Below are positions 1-10,101 of a stretch of 64,000 nt of DNA, one piece after another. Under the pieces are notes generated by a model. It had not been told where the DNA came from. It saw only the letters and a program-made list of their open reading frames with translations, and did not search any database. The position numbers and the translations under genes were made by a program. Location of the stretch: contig JAQOTA010000054.1 in the NCBI GenBank assembly GCA_029532415.1, positions 868,001-932,000 on the forward strand. Reading direction: 5' to 3'. Position 1 is the first letter of the stretch. Every line of letters starts with the position of its first letter. The stretch is from Marasmius tenuissimus (Eukaryota > Basidiomycota > Agaricomycetes > Agaricales > Marasmiaceae).

Positions 1-9
1 CGGGGATAC

Positions 10-258
10 TCACAAATCTTCTCGGCCATAGTAGACATTTTCCTCTGAATACCCTCGACGATGATGGCGACGGGCGAGGACTTGGTAACACATGGTGTGA
101 CTCGTACATTTCTCGAACCTCCGACCATAGGGCTTTAGTACCTCAGACCAAATCAGCGCATCACTGATCCTCCCATGACCGACGAACTCGTTGACCAAAT
201 GCTTAGCCATACTGTAGATGGCTGGGTAATCCTCACGCTCAAGCGCCGTGCTGAACAA
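10..258 (-). CDS. Partial gene at left edge, helical-repeat-like protein
   Basis: An open minus-strand segment of about 80 codons runs toward the left edge, so the gene is cut by the window. The peptide is helical and TPR-like in texture (ALEREDYPAIYSMAK, GRISDALIWSEVLKPYG, YQVLARRHHRRG), with alternating A/L/Y positions, but no TPR assignment can be proven. A decayed relative with an in-frame stop lies at 58930-59175, in the same position relative to copy D as this fragment has to copy A. It therefore belongs to the duplicated host block. Function unknown; the start and 3' end are uncertain. Confidence 0.4.
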   Translation of the reverse strand: MFSTALEREDYPAIYSMAKHLVNEFVGHGRISDALIWSEVLKPYGRRFEKCTSHTMCYQVLARRHHRRGYSEENVYYGREDL

Positions 259-398
259 TCCGAGGCTTGAACTGACAATCGGACTTCACTGGGTACGGAT
301 TGCCTCGGTTTGAACAGGGACTTCACTCGTCGAAATGCCACGAGTGTATGCTGATCCAAAATCGGTTGAAACTAATGGTTTGTGTACAAGCTCTGAAG

Positions 399-2692
399 CT
401 ACTCGTCCATCGGGGTCACCTCAACGTGGAGGTTGGCCATTAGATTAATACAGTCTTCCATATCAACGTCCATCGAGCTTTCCTGAAAAGGTTCTCGCGA
501 AAATGAGGCGTCTTGTGAGCTGAAATTCATCTCGGAACAATCGTCGACCTCCATTCCTTCCAACTCGGGCTCGGACTTCGAGTCTAGCAACATGGAGATC
601 AGGAAAAATGACCTTTGATGAAGGAATGAAGAACGAAATGCTCACTCTCATCATCCTCCACACAATCCTCGAGACGGCTGCCATTCTGGGGAAGGATTTC
701 GAGGATGGGATAACACAGTGACCGAGCAAAATCGGTTGTCGTAGGATCAAATCCTTGAGCCTCTTGCCACTGTCGTACGAGATCATAGACTTCGACCGTC
801 CAATGAGTGGGTTCTAACGGATGGATGCTTTGGTAAAAACTAGGCAGACGAAGCGCTACACGCTGCGTTTCGGGCATCACTGAGTCTCCAGTCGGATCAA
901 GCGACCAGTAGTATAGACTTTCAGCGGATGCCCGAAGCCAAGCAGCCACATCAGGTGCCGTGTCGGGCAGCTGCGGCGGTGGTAGGACAAAGAGATAACA
1001 CTCGTTTAAATTGAACTGCGCTTCAACACGCCGGGGATTGTCGTTGATGTTCGGGTGGAGGTAGAGTTGTATCGAAATCCATTTGTACAGTGCTAGAAAT
1101 TGAAAGTGTTCAATGGGTGGGAACAATGTACACTGTTCCAGCAATTGGGCACGCACTATAACCCTCCCATTCTTCCCTTGGAGTGCCCAAGACGTGAAAT
1201 ACATGGGCAGCCTGGCTCAACCACAGCTTGCTAAAATACGTTGAGGATATGTGGGTGTAGAATGAGAACAATATCCTGGTGATCCGATAATTTGATATGG
1301 TGAGCCTGGGCGGTAACTGGTAAGTCAGAGCCTTGAGCAACTGTGACGGGTAAGTTAGATTCTACCGTATCCTTCCATCTTCCATGGTTGTCCGTTCCGG
1401 CTGCTGAAGGTACCGCGGTTCGTGGTATAAGTAATTAAGACTGAAGGACCAGGGAATCCCGGCGAATTTAGCCACAGGTTGTCGACGGGAAGATGACCAT
1501 ATATAGTTGTAATAATCGTAGTTAGCGATGGAAACGGGGTGTGTCCACATACACTCCTTAAAGAGTGCATTCAGAACGAACTCGCTTGATGTATTCTTCA
1601 CCATGTTGTCTGTGAATGTGAGATTGCTGTACATGCTGAGAGGTAGCGGCGAGGGCTCTGGGTGCGGAACATTTTGAGATATTACTCCCCGCAGTGTGAA
1701 TATTCCCCTATTCAGACTGGGACCAGCAGGACCGAGACAGATCTCTCCCGTTCGTGGTCGAATCCAGAGGTTGCTGCTGCTGCCGTGACTAACTTCCATT
1801 GAACCTGAGAATATGGAATCGGCGGAAGAGAGGAGATTCGAACGTGCCTGTTGCAAATCCGTGTCAAGTTCAAGGCAACAATCTTGCAAATGGGAATATT
1901 CTGTAGCATACTATTTGACCTCGAACAGCAAGATAGCATTTTACTTCCAAAGAATTGTGCGCTCCTTCGATGACTTGCTTGGCCGGGATTAATTCTGGAG
2001 AAGGAAAAGTAATTGAGGCTGCCGTAGTATGGATGCCAGGGGGCATACGCACCATCATGGAAAACAATCATTGGGATGTTGGAATCGTTGAAACCACGCA
2101 ACTGAGGCAATGTTGAGTTTCTGATCTGTGATAAGGTGCTGCTAGAGGGTCCAGACAGTGATCAAAACGCACTTGATTCGAGAGAATCTCAGAAGATCCG
2201 CTTCGAAGACCTATATCGAGTTCGATTCAGTATCGGCCAGGATCTCCAGTAACACAAAGGGTTGGCTAAAACTCGCCTTCTTTGCGTCTCGCCCGGTGTA
2301 CCTGATCGATAGAGAGGGCCGAGTCTCTTGAGTTCCAATAACAATGCAGGCCGATTGAACGACACGCTTTGCCCTGACGGTGCTGTCGCTCCCGCACACG
2401 TTGGTAATTGGTGCCTCGTATTGGTAGACTTTGGTCTCGGCAATTGCTTCGATGAGCCTGATGTTTCCTGTAGATATTCGCTCGTACTAACAGTGGCACG
2501 AAACGTCAGAGTCTAGATACTGATAGTATAAGCTATTTGACGCACCTCGCGATAGATATCTTCCTTCCATTTCTCTCCAGAGCGAAAGCAGTGGCGAATT
2601 TGTGGCGAATGTGTACAGTGGTTGAGCTGATTCCCGTAGATAACGCTGAAGGTTCCTCCCGAAATGCTGAACGAGTCTGAATTGTTGAACAT
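399..2692 (-). CDS. Kinase-like Agaricomycete multicopy protein, copy A
   Basis: First of four paralogues. The start at 2692 gives MFNNSDSFSISGGTFSVIYG, the N-terminal SGGTF..GNQxN motif common in Agaricomycete multicopy proteins. Next comes a stretch resembling a protein-kinase N-lobe (IGTQETRPSLSIRYTGRDAK, then FSRI..RNSTLPQLRGFNDS, then IPMIVFHDELIP after splicing), then LWIRPRTGEICLGP, WLSQAAHVF, YLFVLPPPQLPD, ESLYYWSLDPTGDS and TTDFARS, and a C-terminal acidic tail ending MDE. Introns can be placed by frame and GT..AG signals, for example between VFHD and ELIP. One donor, after DAKK, is GC rather than GT (GCGAGT). A 1-nt difference from copies C and D near EWEGYSA may be a frameshift. 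No catalytic HRD/DFG motif is visible, so a pseudokinase role is inference only. Gene call fairly secure; exact exons are not. Confidence 0.62.
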
Positions 2693-3901
2693 ACCGCAGG
2701 AGAAGACCGATGGTGGTGGTTGCAAGTAAAGTACTGTACAAGCGCTTGATTGATTGTCCCGCCATGATTTAGCCCGTTCAGTTTGATGCAGTCACGAGTT
2801 GCTTGCGGAAAGCAGTGAACGCCACGGTCAAATGATTGATGAAACCCAAAGACAGGACCTATGCGGCTGACAATAACCACGGTCTCAGCCTGCGTGTCTA
2901 TCAGCGCATTCCGAAATGGGTTTAACGAGGCTTACTAGTCTGATTCTGAACTAGGCTTGAGGAGAAGGGTCGTTAAATGAAGAACCGAGGGGAAACGAAT
3001 GGTAACCCTGGCTTTGACACCTAATAAGCCCCTTACACGCTCGGTTCAAAGCCCTCTTACGATTGCTGTTCTACTCCTACAAGGTAGACGCTTTTTTTTT
3101 TGTGTTTTGCGTACAAGTACCATTGGATCAAAATTGCCTTTTGTCTTACTAGTGCCACTGGAGTCCTACTTCCGAGCTCGAGTATGTTTTCACACGAGGA
3201 TTCTAAGTAGATTCAACTGACCTCACAAATGTGACCTGATTCTTAACGGACGTTGGTTACTGTGATCCGACGAGGGACAGGTTTCGACACGGGTCCTCAA
3301 TGAGAGTATTTGGGAAAGAGTGGCCGTGTAGATCTGTCGAACGGAAGACCCAGCTCTTCCTTTTTGCTCCTGATTGGTGTTGACATCGACGTGCCATATC
3401 ACTACCGCCCTCCTTCCTCGTTCTTGTTTCGTATAGCTTTAACACTCGAGTCGCATCCAGCCAGCGAAAATGAAATGAGACGACCGGGATATTCCACTGC
3501 GGACATGCATAGATCTATCAAAATTCGCCTATTCAGGACCGTGTACATACATTGGCCCTCCAGTGTTGTGTATTGTAAGCATTCCGACAGTAATCGATAC
3601 GGACACACCTCCGTCACTGACACGAGGCATGAAATCGTACAAGGAACGTTTCTTGGCAGAAGCGGCACGGCAAGCATGTTGCAAATGCCTCTCGATTCAA
3701 ATGACCCGACAATCCTGCAGCTTGACCACGATCGTTCCGTGTAAAAATCAATCCGACATTCAATGGATTAGCAGCAACTTTGGTACTGGGCACGAATTGG
3801 GGGCCCAGTTAGAAGTTTGTACAGACTTAGAACCCCAATCTAATCGTCGTAAATGGGTCAAGCGTGAATCAAGGCGGCATAGATATACATTTCTGGAGCT
3901 T
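2693..3901. repeat. Spacer between copies A and B, containing X-block copy 1
   Basis: No convincing gene. The first 250 bases are the 5' flank of copy A. From about 2985 the sequence (GGTAACCCTGGCTTTGACAC, then a GGCAGAAGCGGCACGG stretch near 3655) matches 42640-43560 and 49030-49660. These three X blocks are spacers of the duplicated unit. They contain only short, non-conserved open frames. Confidence 0.55.
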
Positions 3902-6227
3902 CTACTCGTCCATCGAGGTCACCTCGACGTGGAGGTTGGCCATAAGATTACTGCAATCCTCCATATCGACGTCCATCGGGGTGCTTTGCTCAAACTGTCC
4001 TTGCGGCGATGAGGCACTTTGTGAGCTAGAATTGGTCTCATAACACTCATCGACCTCCATTCGTTCCAACTTCGAGTCTACCAACATAAGGATAGGAAAA
4101 ACCCCCCTTTAGTCGACTGTTATTTGGGAGAGGAATGGAAAGCTTGCCCTCATCATCCTCCGCACAATCTTCGAACCGGTCGCCATCACCGGGAGAAATC
4201 TCGAGGATGGGATACCCCATTGACCGAGCGAAATCCGTCGTCGTAGGATCAAACCCTTTGGCCTCTTGCCACTTTCGTACGAGGTCGTAGGCTTCGGCCT
4301 TCCAATGAACGAGGCGTGGTTTCCTAAAGGTGCTTGCATAGAAACAAGGAAGACCTAGTGCTATACGCTGCGCTTCGGGCATCTTTGAGTCTCCAGTCGG
4401 ATCGAGCGACCAGTAGTATAGACTTTCAGCGGGTGCCTGTTGCCAAGCAGACACATCAGGTCTTGTGTCGGGTAGCTGTGGGGGTGGCAGGACAAAGAGA
4501 TAACACGACGGATCGAATTGCGTGCCAACACACCGAGGGTGGTGGGATATGGGCTGGGTGTCATTGGTGTCCGAATTAAGTTGAAGAGATATCCAGTCTT
4601 CTATAAATAGTGCTAGAGGTTGAACGTGGTCAATGAGTGGAACACGCTGCACAGTGCTGAGTGATTCAGCGAATGAGGACGCACTATAACCCTCCCATTC
4701 TTTCCTCGGAATGCCCAAGACGTTAAATACATGAGCAGCTTGGCTCAACCATGCTTGGTTAAGACGTGTTGGGAATCTTTCGCTGTGAAACCAGAATAAT
4801 AAATTCATGATGTGATGATTCGTTATCGACAGCCTGGGCGAGAACCGGTAAGTCAGAACCGCAGGTACTGAGGTAACGTTGACGAGAAAGGTAGAATCTA
4901 CCGTATTCTTCCATCTTCCATGGTTGTCCGTTCTGGTCGCTCAAAGACCCAGTGTTCGGAATAGCAGTCGAGATTGAAGTACCAGGAGATCCCGGCGAAT
5001 TTAGCCACAGGTTGTCGACAGGAAGATGTCCATATATGATGGTTGTAATCGTAATCAGCGATAGATACAGGGTCTGCCCGCGTACTCTCATTGGAGAGTA
5101 CATCAAGAACGAACTTGCTCGATGTATTCTTCACCATGGGGTCTGCGAATGTGAGATTGCTATACATGCTGAGAGGCAGCGGCGAGAGTTCTGGGTGTGG
5201 ACCGTCTTGAGACATTGCTCCCCACAGGGAGAATACATTGTCCAGCATGGGACCCATAGGACCGAGACAGATATCTCCCGTCCGTGGTCGGATCCAGAGG
5301 TGGTCGCTGAAGTGGTACTCATCCGATATCGTTGTATCTTCAGATACACAATCGGCGGAAGAGAGGAGACTCGAGCGTGCCTGTGGCAAATGTGGTTTAG
5401 ATCCGAGTCAAAAACTTCGAAAACGCGACGATATGTAGCATACTATTTGACCTTGAACAGCAAGATAGCATTTTATTTCGAAAGAATTGTGCGCTCCTTC
5501 GATTAGTTGCTTGGCCGGGATCAGTTCTGGAGAAGCAAATTCATGCGAGGATGACGTTGAATGACTGCCAGGAGACATACACACCATCATGGAAAACGAT
5601 TATTGGGATGTCGGAGTCGTTGAAACTACGCAACTGAGGGAATATCGTGTTTCTGATCTGTGGTAAGGTGCTGCTAAAGGGTCCAGATAGCGTTGGAAAC
5701 GCACTTGATTCGAGAGAACTGCAGAAGATCCGCTTTGAAGACCTTCGTCAAGTTTGAGTCAAAATCGGCTGGGATGTCGGGCAACACAAATGGTTGACTG
5801 AAAATCACCTTTTTTGCGTCCCGTCCAGTGTACTTGATCGATAAAGAGGGCCGAGTCTCTTGAGTTCCGATGACAACGCAGGCTAATTGAATGACACGCT
5901 TCGCCTCAACGGTCCTGTCGCTGCCGCATATCATCTTGAATGTTGTGTCCCATCGGTCTACTTTAGTCTCGGTAATTGTACTGATGAGCCTAAGATTTCC
6001 TGTCGATATTCGCTCGTACTAACAGCGGCACGGAACGTCAGAATATAGATACGGATGGTATAAGCTTTCCGACGCACCTCGCGACGGATATTTTCCCTCC
6101 ATCTCTCTCCAGAACGAAAACGGTGTCGATCCCGTGGCCGATGTGTACAGTAATTGAGCTGATTCCCGTAAACAACGCTGAAGGTTCCTCCCGAGCCCAC
6201 GCTGAACGAGTCTGAGTTATTGAACAT
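3902..6227 (-). CDS. Kinase-like Agaricomycete multicopy protein, copy B
   Basis: Second paralogue and the best modelled. The first exons are 6227-6078 (50 codons), 6018-5809 (70 codons) and one starting at 5742, joined by introns of 59 and 66 bp with GTGCGT/TTAG and GTGATT/AAG borders. Later junctions restore IIVFHD-ELIPAKQ, GQI-ARSSLLSSAD and DGRIR-LSITNHH in frame. The C-terminal half (LPPPQLPD, SLYYWSLDPTGDS, KGFDPTTTDFARSMGYPILE) is continuous. The last intron has a GC donor (GCAAGC) where copies A, C and D have GTGAGC. One proposed intron near codon 130 would be only 31 bp and is doubtful. Family function is unknown; the kinase-like reading rests on the K-Y-T-G-R-D-A and FSRI/QLR motifs. 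Neighbours are spacer X and spacer Y of the same duplicated unit. Confidence 0.65.
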
Positions 6228-9009
6228 GGAATAAAAGGCAACCGATGGTGGTGGTTACAGGTCAAGTGCTGTACGAGCACCCTGTCGATTGTCCCATCCT
6301 GGTAGTCAGTTCATTTCAATGCCGTAGTCAAGAGTTGCTTGTTGGAGGCAGTGAACGGTACGGTCAAATGATTGATGAATCTCATAAATAAAACCTGTGC
6401 TGTTGACAAGAACCAAGGTCGTGACCCGTTCATCTGTCAGCGCGTCCCGAAGTGGGTTAAACAGGGCTTGAAGGTTTGAATCTGAACATTGGGCTCGAGG
6501 AGGAAGTGCATGATGTGTTGTTATATTGATGGATTATCGGCAAACGCCGTGTTGGGCCCCACTTGGACCAAACCTTCCATGAGCGTTTGAGCTTCGACCT
6601 CAATCTCTCCGTATTTCGGTGCATCCTCGCTCACTCTGTCTTGCGAGACGTTCTTCGAGTACGTCTTCCACAAGGCATGATCTACAACCCGCCTATTCTC
6701 CAAAAGTCGTTCAGGCTCGAGTTTCCTACTATGGAGCTACCGGTGAACGACTTCGTGTCTCAAGGAGAGCGGGAAGGTTGGAAGACGAAGTCGTGTTGGG
6801 GAGAATACGTGATAAAAACTGCATGTTCTGGCAAGATTCAGAATCAACGATGTTAGCTGCTCACTCAGTGAATTCCTCAAATATGTGACTTGCTGCCTGC
6901 CGGTTTCCCTTCAATGTCTATATTGCCAGTGGGGGTTTGGTCTATCTGGGATGTTCCCCTGGATGAACGATCTATCCACTGTCAAAGAAAACTACTAGAA
7001 GGTTCTCGAACAATATCAATCCCTACCCATAGGCACTCTCGAGTTAGGTTTCAGACGTTCTGAATCGGTTCGTACCTCCAACTTTGATTCTGATGAACAC
7101 CTTTGGCTTATTGGACGTGAGAGACCCTAAGTATCAAATAATTTTCGACCCTCCGGCAGCTAACGGCACTGCCTCTCGTGGTCAAGCATCCTCCACCTCC
7201 TGAAGCTCTACAAGGCATCGCAGGAAAATACTTAGGGGCTATCGCGGATCTTGTGGGCTGTATTCTTGCAAGTGAGAGCCTTGCATCCTGAAACTTGGCT
7301 AAACTTTCGACAAGTTATCTCTCCTTATACCATTCTGTCACTTACCCGCGCTCAATGTTGTGGCTTCATGACTCGTGAGTCGTAGCGCTATGCGGAATCC
7401 CCATCTTCTGTTGTGTTGTGCTCCTCGGCACATTTCTAGTCTTTGGGGCCCACAAGTTTCAATTGGAGAAACGTAAGTAATCGTGATGGTTTCATCTCTG
7501 CTACTCGTATTCTTGACTCATTGAACTGAGAACAACTTTACCTTGGATGCGCTGTTTTGTTCCGCTAGAATCCAAGGAAATGCTTCAAGAATGATGCTCA
7601 CTAACGATTGGGTCTCCCTGAATTGCTCCAATTTAGTAGAGATGCTGGCGCGCACGAGTCGAGGCCAGAAGGCTCAGGTCTCGGCCCTTGGGCCTACCTC
7701 GATAACTACACGCCTGGTAAGAATTGCATATCCCAGCAATCTATGATGGGTTTTGATGGCTCAGGCCTAAGAATTATCATCGATGCAAGGTGTACTTCCC
7801 TCGCTCGACGATCTCGAGTACTTTCAGATGACCCAGCCTCAAGCGCGCGAAAGCGCCAAGAGGCGACCGTGTACACGCCAGCCTGTCGACGTGAAATTAT
7901 AAATATAACATCGCTCCCGGGGACTGTATTGTCAGACGAGACCAGAGAACGACCACTATACCGAGTCCGGTCCGACTCACAAAGCGTGCAGTCACATGGC
8001 TGCATTGTATCTGGCAGTCGAATATTGATATGCTTGTATGTTCGATCCCTTCCCACGAGAATTCTCAAGAGAGTCTCCGATCCATCGAATTTGGTCTCGA
8101 ATTTGACCCTCGTAGATGGCTCTGGCTCATTATACGCGAGAAAACCTGAGTGTCATTAGTATGTTCTCCGGCTCTCCGGAGTCCGCACCTACCTCATTTA
8201 GTCGAATAGCACCTCCTCCGTCTCGCTTCTTTAATGGCCGCAGAGAAACACTTATAAATCTATCTCCTGAAGTCTGGCTGTGTCAAGGTTCTGAACGCAA
8301 GTTTGTCGGTGAACCGGCCAAAATAAGTTGTGTGAGAGACATATCGACTTACCTTTTTCCTCCCAAAGTTACCGCTCAGACTGATCCGTTCTCAGTTTTA
8401 TCATGACTCACACTTGCAAGACCACCCAAAATCTGAGAATTTACCCTTGCTTTGCTCCTCGAGGTCTCACGAGCACACGCACATTGAATATCGAGTTAAA
8501 CCGAGCCGAATGTGTGTGCAAGTCGTTGGTGTTATTGATTCGTACATTTTCAATTTCTTTCCTCTCGATACTACTGATTTAGCTCTGTTTATGGCACCCT
8601 ACTTCTTGTCTTCATCGGCGGAAGCGTACGAGAAATCATGGAGCTTCTGTGAGCTTCTCTGTATTTCATGTTCTGGATTTTCCTGTTATTTCCTGTTGAG
8701 GTGAGTTGGTTGAGCGGTGATCGCCCCAGAGCGCCGCCAGTTCCAGTCGAGCGAGTGAGAGGACTGGCCGTGTCTTCCCACGGTTTCATAGTTTTTCTCT
8801 GTCTTCCGCCATCATCCACCCATCTATCATATATACAAGATCTAATTGTATATCATACCTTCTTGTCTTCTGATAAACTGAAGCCCGTATTTCCACTACT
8901 GCAGTATATTACTCCAACTCACTGTTTAGACACATTGTCAGTATCATAAACAACCCCACACAAATATCACAATCATATCCTTAACCTCAAGAACCAAACT
9001 AGGACTAGG
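6228..9009. repeat. Y block, copy 1, plus flank of the retrotransposon cluster
   Basis: Repeated at 45893-47420 and partly at 61472-62250. It begins with the 5' flank of copy B. Its middle holds a plus-strand stretch (about 7040-7340) whose counterpart near 46800 reads VRTLHLETWLNF, reminiscent of the leucine-rich half of F-box proteins, but no intact frame survives. Positions about 7750-8600 have no counterpart in the Y copy at 47330, so they are an insertion here or a deletion there; no element could be recognised in them. The stretch 8600-8780 resumes similarity to about 47370-47430. Confidence 0.4.
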
Positions 9010-9321
9010 TGATGAGCTGGCATGACGCCTAGCGCAGAGGACTACAACATGGCTACACTACTACTTACCAGAGAGGAGTTTTGGAGAGTTAGAGGCGAGA
9101 CGTAGAAGCTCAAGCACACTATAGATTCAGGTAGAGAACTACGAGCTTATATACATGTAGAGACTATAGTAAATACCATATAAGGATGACAATGAAAATT
9201 GTACGTATGATCATAAGTAGGGATGATAAATGGAACAATAGTCCCGCATAATATGATGGCGGGAAGGGTGAACCGGGACTTTGGATATACTGGGATCTAA
9301 TTATAGTCCACAGATTCAACA
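9010..9321 (-). repeat. Copia-1 3' LTR
   Basis: The 312-bp LTR starts TGATGAGC on the plus strand and ends GATTCAACA, an imperfect TG..CA inverted end. Its match to the split LTR at 27147-27303 plus 40535-40689 is about 95 percent. Immediately to its right on the minus strand lies the purine tract GCGAGGGGGTG (9322-9332). Confidence 0.93.
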
Positions 9322-9333
9322 CACCCCCTCGCT
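9322..9333 (-). other. Polypurine tract of copia-1
   Basis: On the minus strand a G-rich purine run directly abuts the 3' LTR, the expected site for plus-strand DNA priming in LTR retrotransposons. Confidence 0.7.
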
Positions 9334-9363
9334 AAGTGCAGCTGAAAAGCGCATCTGAGCGAA

Positions 9364-10101
9364 TCAAGTGGACGAATAGAATTCAAGTCCAAGGTGATCT
9401 CTGAACCGTAAGAACTTCTCATGTTCAAGATTCTTTGTAAACATATCTGCGGGATTATAGACTCCTTCAATAAAGAACAACTCGACTTTGCCTTCTTCAA
9501 CACACAATCGAATATAGTGATATCGAATATCGATGTGCTTGGTTCGGCGTTCTTGAACTGGATTAGATGCAATGAAGATAGAGCCTTGATTATCACCGCA
9601 GATTGGAATAGGACCTAAGTCAATTCCAAGTTCAGAGAGTAGCGATCTTATCCAGGAAGCTTGACAACTGCAATCCGACAGTGCTATATACTCAGCCTCA
9701 GTGGAAGAAAGAGCTACAGTCTTCTGGGCATGAGATTGCCACGAGAAGATGCTGCCTGCTAACTTGAAGAAGTAGCCAGTGATTGAATGGCATTTAATAG
9801 GATTGGCAGCCCAATCCGAGTCTGTGAATGCAAGAAGACCTCCATCAGAGTCACCATCGTAGATGAGTGAATAATCTGATGTGCCAGCAAGATAGCGGCA
9901 GATATACAGAGCTTTATCGAGGTGTTCCTTCGTTGGATTAGAAGAGAACTGGGAAAGCTTCATAACTGCATAGGCAATGTCAGGACGTGTGCCCAGCATA
10001 ATGTACAGAAGTGACCCAATCACAGACTGGAATCTGGAGCGAATGACAGGATTGACTGGACCATCATTGGGAATTGGCACATAGCCAGCAGGTAAGGGCG
10101 T
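9364..10101 (-). pseudogene. Copia-1 pol, RT C-terminus and RNase H
   Basis: The frame contains RFQSVIGSLLYIMLGTRPDI (RT connection), LAFTDSDWA, KTVALSSTEAEYIALSDC and RTKHIDIRYHYIR, the standard Ty1/copia RNase H signature with its D-E-D residues. It ends LEFYSST just before the polypurine tract. It is the downstream half of copia-1 pol, separated from the RT core by the 2.7-kb insertion at 10102-12812. Joining across the insertion after removing one GCGT copy gives an APTPLPAGY reading that aligns with TPLPDGY in copia-3. Confidence 0.92.

Noticed and set aside
1712..2110. Frame change after VFHDG in the kinase-like copies read as a frameshift
   Set aside because: All four copies have a GTRNGT-like donor and CAG acceptor there, and splicing gives HDELIPAKQ; it is an intron.
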